Below, piece by piece: positions 54,660-62,877 of a stretch of DNA of 64,000 bases. The DNA lies in the NCBI GenBank assembly GCA_036160575.1, contig JAYYDT010000119.1:12811-76810 (forward strand). The letters run 5' to 3'. The position numbers and the translations under genes were made by a program. The stretch comes from TMED26 sp002694075. Lineage in GTDB: Bacteria; Pseudomonadota; Alphaproteobacteria; Thalassobaculales; Thalassobaculaceae. The notes beneath the pieces were generated by a model that saw only the letters and a list, made by a program, of their open reading frames with translations, had not been told where the DNA came from and made no database searches. Numbering within the stretch: position 1 is the first letter of the stretch; each line of letters opens with the position of its first letter.

Positions 54660-55584
54660 CCTGCCCACCTCCGTTGACGCCACCCACGATCTTTTAACGG
54701 CGCAGGATTACGTCGCGGACCGGGCCCTCGCGACCACCCTGTATCTCGCGCTCAGCCTCGGCCGACCGCTGTTTCTCGAGGGCGAGGCCGGGGTCGGTAA
54801 AACCGAGATCGCCAAAGTTATCGCCAGCGCCCTGGGACGCAAGTTGATCCGCCTGCAATGTTACGAAGGGCTGGACGCGGCCAGCGCCGTTTATGAATGG
54901 AATTACCCCCGTCAGATGATTGAAATTCGCCTGGCCGAGGCGCGCGCGACCGGCAAGGTCGATGACGCGGCGATTTTTTCTCCGGAATTTCTGATCAAAC
55001 GGCCGCTGCTGCAAGCCCTTGAAAGCGATGACGCCGGACCGCCGGTGCTGTTGATCGACGAATTGGACCGCACCGATGAGCCGTTCGAAGCGTTTTTGCT
55101 GGAAATCCTGTCCGATTTTCAAGTGACCATTCCCGAAATTGGCGTTTTGAAAGCCGACCAACCCCCGCTTGTCGTGGTCACCTCCAACCGCACGCGCGAG
55201 GTTCATGACGCCCTGAAACGGCGTTGTTTTTACCATTGGGTCGGCTATCCCGACGCCGCCCGGGAACGCGATATCCTGGCCCGCAAAGCGCCGACGGCGG
55301 GACCCAAGTTAAGCGCCGAGATCGTCGCCTTCGTCCAGGAATTGCGCGCCCAAGACCTGTTCAAACAGCCCGGCGTCGCGGAAACCATCGATTGGGCCCA
55401 TGCCCTGGTGCAGCTCGACTATCTCGCGCTTAATGAAGAGGCCATCGACACCACGCTGGGCGTGTTGTTGAAATTCCAGGACGACATCGCCCAAATCCAA
55501 GGCTCCGAGGCGAACCGCATTCTAACTCAATTGCGCGCCGAAATGGCCGCCCCCGGACGCAGCCAAACCGCCCCGGGGGCCTAG
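54652..55584 (+). CDS. MoxR-type AAA+ ATPase (CoxD-like)
   Basis: A 310-residue AAA+ ATPase of the MoxR class. Walker A is E-G-E-A-G-V-G-K-T-E near residue 44, Walker B L-L-I-D-E-L-D-R near 135, sensor I V-V-T-S-N-R-T-R near 185. MoxR proteins work with VWA proteins to mature metalloenzymes. CoxD helps rebuild the Cu-Mo site of aerobic CO dehydrogenase. ATG at 54652 with AAGGA upstream. The VWA partner follows after four bases. Confidence 0.9.
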   Translation: MTDLPTSVDATHDLLTAQDYVADRALATTLYLALSLGRPLFLEGEAGVGKTEIAKVIASALGRKLIRLQCYEGLDAASAVYEWNYPRQMIEIRLAEARATGKVDDAAIFSPEFLIKRPLLQALESDDAGPPVLLIDELDRTDEPFEAFLLEILSDFQVTIPEIGVLKADQPPLVVVTSNRTREVHDALKRRCFYHWVGYPDAARERDILARKAPTAGPKLSAEIVAFVQELRAQDLFKQPGVAETIDWAHALVQLDYLALNEEAIDTTLGVLLKFQDDIAQIQGSEANRILTQLRAEMAAPGRSQTAPGA

Positions 55585-55588
55585 GCCG

Positions 55589-56908
55589 ATGGCGTTGGCC
55601 GATCCCCCGACGATACCGCCCCAACCCGCCGGCGGCGGCACGGGCGGCGGTCGCTTGGCCGAAAACGTGTTGCATTTCGCGCGGGTCTTGCGGGCCGCCG
55701 GTTTGCCGGTCGGCCCCGGCAAAAGCCTCGACGCCGTGCGCGCCGCCGAGACCGTTGGGCTGAGCCGCCGCGACGACTTCTATTGGGCGCTGCATGCGGT
55801 GTTCGTCAATCGCCGCGACCAGCGCGAGGTGTTCGATCAAGCCTTTCATGTGTTTTGGCGCAACCCACGCATCCTCGAACGCATGATGCAAATGGTCCTG
55901 CCGCAGTTTCAAGGCGCCCCCGACCCGGCGGCCGAGGAGATGAGCCGGCGCCTGGCCGAGGCGCTGCGCGGGCCGGCCGCCGATGACGGCGACCGCGAGG
56001 GAGACGGCGAGACCGAAATGCGTTTCGACGCCGCCCTCACCTATTCGGATCAGGATGTTTTCCGGACCATGGATTTCGAGAAAATGTCACTCGCCGAGTT
56101 GGCCCAGGCGAAGGCCGCCATCGGCCGCCTGCGGCTGCCGATCCGGCCGGTGCCGACCCGCCGCTTTCGCCCCGCCCCACGGGGCCAGCGCGTTGATTTT
56201 CGGGCCAGCATGCGGGCCGCCGTGCGGCCCGGCGGTGAGGCCGCGCCGCTGCGCTTCAAAGCGCCGCGCCAACGCCATCCGCCGGTGGTGGCGATTTGCG
56301 ATATCTCCGGCTCGATGGCGCGTTACTCGCGCATGTTGCTACATTTCATGCACGCGGTGGCCTCCGACCGTGACCGCGTGCATACCTTTCTGTTCGGCAC
56401 GCGCCTGACCAATGTCACCCGCTATCTACGCTACCGCGATGTCGACGAGGCCCTCGCCAAGGTCGGCAATCTGGTCGATGACTGGTCGGGTGGCACGCGC
56501 ATTGGCCATTGCCTGCACACCTTCAACAACCAGTGGAGCCGGCGAGTCTTGACCCAGGGGCCGGTGGTGTTGTTGATCACCGATGGCCTGGACCGCGAGG
56601 CCGGCGCCGGCTTGACCCAGGAAATGGATCGCCTGCACCGCTCCTGTCGACACTTGATTTGGCTCAATCCGCTCTTGCGCTATGATGGTTTCGAGCCCAA
56701 ATCTTTAGGCATTCGGGCGATCTTGCCCCATGTCGACGATTTTCGCCCGGTCCATTCCCTGGCCAGCCTGGAACAGCTGGTCGATGTTTTGGCCGGCCCG
56801 CCGGTGGCCGGTAACAAGGCCATCGCGCCATGGCTCGAACGGATGCGCGAGACGGCGCCGCCCAACGCCCAACCGGAAAGCGAAGCCCATCAGGAGAGTG
56901 ACCAATGA
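55589..56908 (+). CDS. VWA domain protein, CoxE-like
   Basis: A 439-residue protein with a von Willebrand A fold in the C-terminal half. The MIDAS motif D-I-S-G-S-M lies near residue 235 in V-A-I-C-D-I-S-G-S. The N-terminal half is the CoxE-type helical region with L-R-A-A-G-L-P-V-G-P near 35. It pairs with the MoxR ATPase before it. In cox operons this pair inserts or repairs the active-site metals of a molybdenum hydroxylase. Its stop overlaps the next gene. Confidence 0.9.
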   Translation: MALADPPTIPPQPAGGGTGGGRLAENVLHFARVLRAAGLPVGPGKSLDAVRAAETVGLSRRDDFYWALHAVFVNRRDQREVFDQAFHVFWRNPRILERMMQMVLPQFQGAPDPAAEEMSRRLAEALRGPAADDGDREGDGETEMRFDAALTYSDQDVFRTMDFEKMSLAELAQAKAAIGRLRLPIRPVPTRRFRPAPRGQRVDFRASMRAAVRPGGEAAPLRFKAPRQRHPPVVAICDISGSMARYSRMLLHFMHAVASDRDRVHTFLFGTRLTNVTRYLRYRDVDEALAKVGNLVDDWSGGTRIGHCLHTFNNQWSRRVLTQGPVVLLITDGLDREAGAGLTQEMDRLHRSCRHLIWLNPLLRYDGFEPKSLGIRAILPHVDDFRPVHSLASLEQLVDVLAGPPVAGNKAIAPWLERMRETAPPNAQPESEAHQESDQ

Positions 56909-57252
56909 CCGAAAGCCTGGATTTGAACACCGCCAAAGTCGATGTCCTGGACACCGTCGCCGCCTGGCGCGCCGAGGGCCGCGAAATCGCCCTGGCCACG
57001 GTGGTGCGCACCTGGGGCAGTTCGCCGCGCCCGGTCGGCAGCCAGTTAGCCGTCGACCGCGCCGGCGCGATGGTCGGCTCGGTCTCCGGCGGTTGCATCG
57101 AAGGCGCGGTCATTCACGCCGCCTTCGAGGCCATCGACAACGGCCAAACCCAAATCCTGGAATTCGGCGTCAGTGACGAGCAAGCCTGGGAAGTCGGGCT
57201 GGCCTGTGGCGGTACGGTGGAAGTCTTCGTTGAACCGCTGAGCGGAGCCTAA
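56905..57252 (+). CDS. XdhC/CoxI N-terminal domain protein
   Basis: A 115-residue protein matching the N-terminal XdhC_CoxI domain: T-W-G-S-S-P-R-P-V-G-S-Q near residue 35 and V-S-G-G-C-I-E-G-A-V near 55, with the cysteine used in molybdenum cofactor handling. In many bacteria this domain and the Rossmann part are one protein; here they are two genes. It overlaps the VWA gene by ATGA and is followed after three bases by the Rossmann gene. Confidence 0.88.
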   Translation: MTESLDLNTAKVDVLDTVAAWRAEGREIALATVVRTWGSSPRPVGSQLAVDRAGAMVGSVSGGCIEGAVIHAAFEAIDNGQTQILEFGVSDEQAWEVGLACGGTVEVFVEPLSGA

Positions 57253-57255
57253 TCC

Positions 57256-57978
57256 ATGGACATCGCCGTTTTCGACGCGCTGCAAGCGGCCCGTCAGGCC
57301 AAACAACCGGTCGCCCTGGTCACCGATTTGGCCAGTGGCGGGCAATGCCTGCTGGGCGACGACGGCCAGGTCATCGGCGCCAGCGCCGGCGCGCCAAACC
57401 TGACGACGGCCGACATCGCGGCGGTGTTGACGCGTCTCGGCGATGACCGCAGCGGCCGTTTGGACGACGCCGGCCTGTTCGTGCATGTCCACAGCCCGGC
57501 GCCGCGCCTGCTGATCGTCGGCGCCGTGCATATTTCGCAAGCCCTGGCGCCGATGGCCGCCATCGCCGGCTATGCCGTCTCCATCATCGACCCGCGCGGC
57601 AGTTTCGCGACCGAGGCCCGCTTCCCCGGTGTCACTTTGATCGACGAATGGCCGGATGAGGCGATGGACGAACTTGACCCGGATCGCCGCACGGCGGTGG
57701 TGACCTTGACCCACGACCCTAAATTGGATGATCCGGCCTTGCTGGTCGCGTTGCGCTCGCCGGCATTTTACATCACCGCGCTCGGCAGCCGGCGGACCCA
57801 CGCCAAACGCGTCGACCGCCTGACCGAGGCGGGCCTGTCGGCCGATCATTTGGCGCGCCTTCACGCGCCGGCCGGGCTCGACATCGGGGCGGTGTCGCCG
57901 GCCGAGATCGCGGTGTCGATCATGGCCGAGATGACCGCCGTGCGCCACCGCCGGCCGACCCGTATGGCGGCGGATTAG
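57256..57978 (+). CDS. XdhC Rossmann-domain protein
   Basis: A 240-residue protein. After an N-terminal part that resembles a reduced XdhC domain, the Rossmann region has L-L-I-V-G-A-V-H-I-S-Q-A-L near residue 85 and T-L-T-H-D-P-K-L-D-D-P near 150, then Y-I-T-A-L-G-S-R-R-T near 175 and P-A-E-I-A-V-S-I-M-A-E near 220. XdhC binds and sulfurates molybdenum cofactor and hands it to xanthine dehydrogenase-type enzymes. Confidence 0.88.
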   Translation: MDIAVFDALQAARQAKQPVALVTDLASGGQCLLGDDGQVIGASAGAPNLTTADIAAVLTRLGDDRSGRLDDAGLFVHVHSPAPRLLIVGAVHISQALAPMAAIAGYAVSIIDPRGSFATEARFPGVTLIDEWPDEAMDELDPDRRTAVVTLTHDPKLDDPALLVALRSPAFYITALGSRRTHAKRVDRLTEAGLSADHLARLHAPAGLDIGAVSPAEIAVSIMAEMTAVRHRRPTRMAAD

Positions 57979-57984
57979 CCGGCG

Positions 57985-59619
57985 ATGTTTTTCGGGTCCC
58001 TGCCCCTGGACGAGGCGGAAGGCGCGCTACTCGCGCATGGTCTGCGCTTCGCCGAAAAGAGCTTTAAAAAAGGCCATGTGCTGAGCGCCGCGGATATCGA
58101 CCTGTTGCGCGCCGAGGGCGTCGACAGCGTAATCGCCGCCCGCCTCGGGCCGGATGACGTTGGCGAGGATGTCGCCGCCGACGGGCTGGCCGGCGAATTG
58201 GTTGGCGGTCATATCGAGGCCAGCCGCGCTTTCACCGGGCGCGTTAATTTATTCACCCGGGCGACCGGCCTGCTCACCTATCCGAGCGATCATTTGCAGG
58301 CTTTCAACCGGGTCGACGAATCCATCACTTTGGCCGCGTTGCCGCCGTTCACCCCGGTGGTCGATGGACAGATGGTGGCGACCCTCAAAATCATCCCCTT
58401 CGCCATCGCCGCGCGCAATTTGGATATCGCCCGCAGCGTCGCCAAACACGGCGCCGCCGCCTTGTTCAACGTGGTGCCGTTCAAACCGCATCGCGCCGGC
58501 TTGATCCAAACCCGCCTGCCCGGCACCAAGGACAACGTGCTGGATAAGACTCGCGCGGTGACGGCGGCGCGGCTCGGCGCGCTCAACAGCCAGATCGTCG
58601 ATGACCGGGTGGCCGACCACACCAGCGCGGCGGTGGCCGCCGAAATTCGCGCCCTGGCCGGCGCCGGCGTCGATCTGATCCTGATTTCCGGCGCCTCGGC
58701 GGTGGTCGACCGGCGCGATGTCGTGCCGGCGGCGATCGAAGACGCCGGCGGCCAGGTCGACCATTTCGGCATGCCGGTCGATCCGGGCAATTTGATGCTT
58801 TTGGGTCACGTCGACGGAATCCCCACCATCGGCCTGCCGGGCTGCGCGCGGTCGCCCAAAATCAACGGCTTCGACTGGGTCTTGCAACGGGTTATCGCCG
58901 GCCTGCCGGTGGGCGGCCGCGAGATCATGTCGATGGGCATCGGCGGCTTCTTAAAGGAAATCCCGATTCGCCCCCTGCCGCGCGCCGCCGCCGCCGACCG
59001 GCCGATGGCGCGGGCGCCGCGGATCGTGCCGATTGTCCTGGCCGCCGGGCAATCCCGGCGCATGGGGCCGCAGAACAAGATGACGGCGCCCATCGACGGC
59101 GTGCCGATGGTCCGGCGCACGGTCGAAAACCTGGCCGCCGCGCTGCCGGTGACGCCGGTGGTGGTGTCCGGCCACGACCCGGCGGCCCTGACCACCGCGC
59201 TGGCCGGCCTGGACGTGAAAATCGTCCACAACCCGCGCTACGCCGAGGGGCTGTCGACCTCGCTGATCGCCGGCATCGGCGCCCTCGACGACGACGCCGA
59301 CGGCGCCTTGGTGTGCCTGGCCGACATGCCGCGCGTCACCGGCCAGCATATCGACAAGCTGATCGCCGCCTTCGACCCGGTCGAAAACCGCGCCATTTGC
59401 GTGCCCACCTTTGGCGGTAAACGCGGCAATCCGGTGCTTTGGGGACGCAGCTTTTTCGACGCCATTAGCCGGGTTTCCGGCGATACCGGCGCGCGCCATC
59501 TGATCGGCGAGCATGGCGACCAGACCGTCGAGGTGGAGGTTGACGACGACGGCGTGTTATACGATATCGACACGCCTGAAATGCTGGCCGCCGCCAATCA
59601 ACAGACGGATCCGCCGTGA
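57985..59619 (+). CDS. MoeA-like / MobA-like molybdopterin fusion protein
   Basis: A 544-residue two-domain protein. Residues to about 340 are a molybdopterin-binding (MoCF) domain with L-I-S-G-A-S-A-V-V-D-R-R-D near 230 and G-L-P-G-C-A-R near 285. Residues about 350-540 are a nucleotidyltransferase of the MobA/MocA type, with V-L-A-A-G-Q-S-R-R-M-G near 355. The second part probably adds CMP to molybdopterin (MCD), the form used by CO and xanthine dehydrogenase-family enzymes. Fusions of this type are known; it ends in a GTGA overlap with the next gene. Confidence 0.88.
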   Translation: MFFGSLPLDEAEGALLAHGLRFAEKSFKKGHVLSAADIDLLRAEGVDSVIAARLGPDDVGEDVAADGLAGELVGGHIEASRAFTGRVNLFTRATGLLTYPSDHLQAFNRVDESITLAALPPFTPVVDGQMVATLKIIPFAIAARNLDIARSVAKHGAAALFNVVPFKPHRAGLIQTRLPGTKDNVLDKTRAVTAARLGALNSQIVDDRVADHTSAAVAAEIRALAGAGVDLILISGASAVVDRRDVVPAAIEDAGGQVDHFGMPVDPGNLMLLGHVDGIPTIGLPGCARSPKINGFDWVLQRVIAGLPVGGREIMSMGIGGFLKEIPIRPLPRAAAADRPMARAPRIVPIVLAAGQSRRMGPQNKMTAPIDGVPMVRRTVENLAAALPVTPVVVSGHDPAALTTALAGLDVKIVHNPRYAEGLSTSLIAGIGALDDDADGALVCLADMPRVTGQHIDKLIAAFDPVENRAICVPTFGGKRGNPVLWGRSFFDAISRVSGDTGARHLIGEHGDQTVEVEVDDDGVLYDIDTPEMLAAANQQTDPP

Positions 59620-60041
59620 GCCTCGACCTGTATCAAAAAGAGATTCTCGCCCTCGCCAAGCGAGGCAGCACGCCGGAGCGGCTGGACGCGCCCGACGCCT
59701 CGGCGCGCGTCGACAACGCGCTATGCGGCGACCGGGTGACCATCGACGTCACGGTCAGCGACGGCAAGATCACCGGCCTCGGCCACAAGGTGCAAGGCTG
59801 CGCCCTGTGTCAAGCGACCGCCGGCCTGTTAATGGAAACGGCGATCGGCCGCCGCGTCGAAGATGTCACGGCGGCGAGCGAGGAATTGAGCCGCTATATC
59901 GGCGAGGAAGATGACACGGTCTCCTTATCCTGGCCACAAATGGCGGTGTTCCAACCGGTGCGCCAATTCAAGACTCGCCTGGAATGTGTGCGCCTGCCGC
60001 TGACCGCCCTCAGCCGCGCCTGCGCGGCGGCCGACGAGTAG
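59616..60041 (+). CDS. IscU/SufU-like iron-sulfur scaffold protein
   Basis: A 141-residue NifU-N-type protein. The three scaffold cysteines are in N-A-L-C-G-D near residue 36, G-C-A-L-C near 65 and the R-L-E-C-V-R-L-P-L motif near 123. GTG start, overlapping the previous gene. It may supply clusters to the [2Fe-2S] subunit of the molybdenum enzyme that this operon seems to mature. A general scaffold role is also possible. Confidence 0.83.
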   Translation: MSLDLYQKEILALAKRGSTPERLDAPDASARVDNALCGDRVTIDVTVSDGKITGLGHKVQGCALCQATAGLLMETAIGRRVEDVTAASEELSRYIGEEDDTVSLSWPQMAVFQPVRQFKTRLECVRLPLTALSRACAAADE

Positions 60042-60225
60042 CCACCCGACCCGCCGCGTTCGAGCGGCGATGCCCGCGCCCCGCCGTTGTCACCGAGGCC
60101 GCGCCAGATTCCCCGGCGCCGGCTTCGCCCCGGGGTATTTTATATTGCGGTGCAAAAGATTAGGTTGCGGTCCCCTCGCGAAACAGGCAGGCTTCCGCCA
60201 TTGAGATTAATCAAGGACCGCGCCG
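60042..60225. other. Intergenic region with a weak terminator-like hairpin
   Basis: A CCCCGG / CCGGGG hairpin followed by TATTTTATATT near 60110-60146 could end the maturation operon, but the stem loop is long and imperfect. A TGC-palindrome follows and is listed separately. Confidence 0.35.
60145..60155. promoter_or_regulatory. Candidate PhaR-type operator before the PHA depolymerase
   Basis: TTGC-N3-GCAA is a short palindrome with the TGC-N3-GCA core that I associate with PhaR sites at PHA genes. A TTGCGG half-site lies about 20 bases downstream. It is about 70 bases before the depolymerase start. Confidence 0.35.
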
Positions 60226-61443
60226 GTGATTTACACCCTCTACGAAACCCAACGCGCCATGCTCGAGCCGATGCGCATGATGGCCCAGGGCCTGCGCGGC
60301 GCCTTCAATCATCCGTTCACGCCGCCGGCCTTGTCGCCCTTCGCCAAAACCTTCGACGCCGGCGCCGAGTTGATCGAGGACGTGTTGCGGCGGCGCGGCA
60401 AACCGGATTGGGAAATCCGCGATTGCGAGATCGACGGCGAAACCTGGCCGGTGACCATCGAACCGGCGGTCCGGTCGCCATTCGGCGATCTGTTGCACTT
60501 TCGGCGGGCCGGCGCCGAGAACGCCCCCAAAGTGCTGATCGTCGCCCCCATGTCGGGTCATTTCGCGACCCTTTTGCGCGGCACCGTGCGCGGCATGCTG
60601 CCGGGCCATGACGTCTATATCACCGACTGGGCCGATATGGCGGTGACGCCGCTGCACCACGGCGATTTCGGCCTGGACGAGTATATCGATCTGTTGATCG
60701 GCTTTATCCGCCATTTGGGCCCCGATCTGCATATCGTCGCGGTCTGCCAGCCGGCGCCCATCGTGCTGGCGACGGTCGCTCTGATGGCCGCCGAAAAAGA
60801 CCCGGCGACGCCGCGCACGATGACCTTGATGGGCGGCCCGATCGATCCGGCGGCGGCGCCGACGGTGGTCACCGAACTGGCCCGCCAGCGCTCGCTGGCC
60901 TGGTTCAAAAGCCATTGCGTCAGCCAGGTACCGCTGTTCTACCCCGGCGCCGGCCGCAATGTGTACCCGGGCTTTTTGCAAATCACCGCCTTCATGGCGA
61001 TGAACGCCGACCGCCATGTCAACGCCCATCTCGGCATGTTCCGCCATTTGATCGAGGGCGACGGCGAATCGGCCGAGGCCCACCGCCGCTTCTACGACGA
61101 ATACCTGGCGGTGATGGACGTCTCGGCGCGCTATTACCTGGACACCGTCGACCAGGTGTTTCAGCGCCGCTGTATCGCCGAGGGCACGATGACCTGGCGC
61201 GGCCACAAGGTCGATCTGGCGGCGATCACCGACACCGCCCTGTTCACCGTCGAGGGCGAGTTGGACGATATCTCGGCGCCGGGCCAAACGGTCGTCGCCC
61301 ATGACCTCTGCGCCGCCATCCCGGCCGCCCGCAAGCAACATTACTTGCAGCCGGCGGTCGGCCATTACGGCATTTTCAACGGCCGCAAATGGCGCGGCTT
61401 CATCCAACCCAAGATCGCCGATTTCATTGAGCGGATGAGCTAA
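60226..61443 (+). CDS. phaZ: Intracellular polyhydroxyalkanoate depolymerase
   Basis: A 405-residue PhaZ1-type intracellular depolymerase, which releases 3-hydroxybutyrate from native storage granules. It starts with Y-E-T-Q-R-A-M-L-E-P, typical of the family. The nucleophile is a cysteine in V-A-V-C-Q-P-A near residue 185, where lipases have a serine. The His is in V-G-H-Y-G-I-F-N near 380 and the acid in V-E-G-E-L-D-D near 345. Start is GTG at 60226 with AAGGA upstream. Length is normal for the family. Confidence 0.93.
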   Translation: MIYTLYETQRAMLEPMRMMAQGLRGAFNHPFTPPALSPFAKTFDAGAELIEDVLRRRGKPDWEIRDCEIDGETWPVTIEPAVRSPFGDLLHFRRAGAENAPKVLIVAPMSGHFATLLRGTVRGMLPGHDVYITDWADMAVTPLHHGDFGLDEYIDLLIGFIRHLGPDLHIVAVCQPAPIVLATVALMAAEKDPATPRTMTLMGGPIDPAAAPTVVTELARQRSLAWFKSHCVSQVPLFYPGAGRNVYPGFLQITAFMAMNADRHVNAHLGMFRHLIEGDGESAEAHRRFYDEYLAVMDVSARYYLDTVDQVFQRRCIAEGTMTWRGHKVDLAAITDTALFTVEGELDDISAPGQTVVAHDLCAAIPAARKQHYLQPAVGHYGIFNGRKWRGFIQPKIADFIERMS

Positions 61444-61471
61444 CGGCGCCATCGGCCCGCCGCCCGCGCCC

Positions 61472-61972
61472 ATGTCCGCCGCCGCCTTTGTCACCGCGAT
61501 CCCCTATCCGGGCGCACCGGGAAGCGGTCAATTGGCGGTCATGGCCTTGCCGCGCGACGCGGGCGAACGGGCCGCCGCCGCCGCTTTTGGCCCAGCCCTG
61601 TTAGTGACCCTGATGACACCGGAGGAAGCGCGGGACAAGGGCCTGGCCGGCGATCTCGCCGCCCTCGCCGGCCTGGCCCCCGACTGGCGCCAGGCGCCGA
61701 TCGCCGATTACGCCGTGCCGGACCCGGCGTTCGAGGCCGGCTGGCCAGCATTGGCGGCGACCGTGCACCGGCTGTTGGCCGCCGGCGAGCGGGTGTTGAT
61801 CCACTGCCATGGCGGCCGCGGGCGCAGCGGCCTGGTCGCCGCCCGCCTGTTGATCGATCGCGGGATGGACGCGCCGGCGGCGCTGGCCACCGTCCGCCGG
61901 GCACAGCCCGGCGCCGTCGAAACCGCGGGCCAAGAGGCCCACCTCACCGCCTATGCCGCCGGCCGGTGTTAG
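61472..61972 (+). CDS. Small dual-specificity/tyrosine phosphatase-like protein
   Basis: A 166-residue protein with the Cys-based phosphatase loop I-H-C-H-G-G-R-G-R-S-G near residue 110 (H-C-x5-R-S). The general-acid Asp is likely in D-Y-A-V-P-D-P near 75. It resembles small dual-specificity phosphatases that act on tyrosine or serine/threonine phosphate. It lies 28 bases after phaZ and may be cotranscribed. It converges on the membrane-protein gene, stop codons overlapping. Confidence 0.88.
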   Translation: MSAAAFVTAIPYPGAPGSGQLAVMALPRDAGERAAAAAFGPALLVTLMTPEEARDKGLAGDLAALAGLAPDWRQAPIADYAVPDPAFEAGWPALAATVHRLLAAGERVLIHCHGGRGRSGLVAARLLIDRGMDAPAALATVRRAQPGAVETAGQEAHLTAYAAGRC

Positions 61973-62445
61973 CCCAGCGGCCAGGGCATGGCGAGCGGCC
62001 ACATATCGGGAAACGGCAGGCGAAGGTCGGCTTTCACCTGACATAGCGTTGGAACCGGCGGCGTGCTGTGGAATCCGCAACCGAAGCCTTTACTCACGAT
62101 ATCTTCTGAAATGATGAAGAAAAATGGCCCACTCCACCAAAGGGCAAAAAAGCGCGCCGCCCATGCGAACCAAAGACAGGTGGCGTTCACGCCAGCGATG
62201 GCAAAGCAGGTCAAGACCAACAGGAGACCGTAACTGATCTGAAACGCCAAGGGGCTGCTATAGGCCCAATCACCCGTCCGCCAGGGCATAGAAATCAATT
62301 GGTGGGGGAAGAACCACGTGTCACGCAAGGCAATGTAACCGGCCAGTAGGGCTAAAGCTGGTCCTATGAGCATCAGCCGCCAGAACCAGCGCGCCGCGCG
62401 CCCGTGGGCGGCGGTCGGTGGAGCGTGGTGGCGCCTGAACATCAT
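61969..62445 (-). CDS. Small multi-span membrane protein, intact copy (candidate immunity protein)
   Basis: A 158-residue protein with about three hydrophobic segments (about 20-42, 65-90 and 94-112) and a C-terminal soluble tail with three cysteines that ends P-F-P-D-M-W-P-L-A-M-P-W-P-L. No family is recognised. It is the downstream unit of a 486-bp tandem duplication; the upstream unit is decayed. Its position downstream of a Tlde1-like enzyme makes an immunity role possible, but that is inference. Confidence 0.7.
   Translation of the reverse strand: MMFRRHHAPPTAAHGRAARWFWRLMLIGPALALLAGYIALRDTWFFPHQLISMPWRTGDWAYSSPLAFQISYGLLLVLTCFAIAGVNATCLWFAWAARFFALWWSGPFFFIISEDIVSKGFGCGFHSTPPVPTLCQVKADLRLPFPDMWPLAMPWPLG
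61976..62049. repeat. Tandem duplication, conserved stretch, copy A
   Basis: These 74 bases match 62462-62535 at most positions (copy B). The offset is 486 bases, the same as between the two stop codons (61969 and 62455) and between another shared stretch (62178 and 62664), so there is no net insertion or deletion between the units. Confidence 0.85.
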
Positions 62446-62454
62446 CGCCTCACG

Positions 62455-62877
62455 TCACGTAAGCGGCCAGGGCATGGCAAGCGGCCACATATCGGGAAAC
62501 GGCAGGCAAAGGTCGGCATTAAACTGACATAGCGTCGAAATCGCTGACAATTGATAGGAGGTGCAGCCGAGCGCCTGACGCATGGAATAATTAGAAAAAT
62601 CGAGAAAAATCGGCGCACTCCACTAGAGGGCGAAAAAACGCGCCGGACCGGCGACCCAGAGAAAGGTGGCGTTCACGCCGGCAATGGCGAAACAGGACAA
62701 TACCGCAATCAAACCAAAATAAAACTGAAGTGCCAGAGGACTGCTTAACATCCAGCCCTCTCCTTTTGACGATAGATTCACATCACCTCCATGAAAAACC
62801 CACACTTCGTACAAGATCACGGAACTGACCAGCAGGAAAAAGCTTGGCCTTAACAGAGTTAGCCGCCAGTATCAACG
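62455..62877 (-). pseudogene. Decayed tandem copy of the membrane protein gene
   Basis: This stretch aligns codon by codon with 61969-62445 at an offset of 486 bases. It keeps W-R-L, S-S-P-L-A-x-Q, C-F-A-I-A-G-V-N-A-T, A-R-F-F-A-L and the same C-terminal P-F-P-D-M-W-P-L-A-M-P-W-P-L. Two tryptophan codons of the intact copy are stops here: TGA in place of the W before the first membrane segment, and TAG in place of the first W of W-W after F-F-A-L. The N-terminal codons are missing or overwritten by the end of the L,D-transpeptidase gene. An internal start could at most give a 65-residue fragment (62623-62820). Confidence 0.8.
62462..62535. repeat. Tandem duplication, conserved stretch, copy B
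   Basis: Counterpart of copy A at 61976-62049. The first 55 bases or so differ at only a few positions. Since the two genes differ much more in the middle, the conserved C-terminal codons are either recently converted or under constraint. Confidence 0.85.

Noticed and set aside
62455..62877. Stop-codon reassignment (TGA or TAG read as Trp)
   Set aside because: TGA and TAG end many normal genes in this window and TGG is used for Trp throughout. Two stops in a duplicated gene are better explained by decay.
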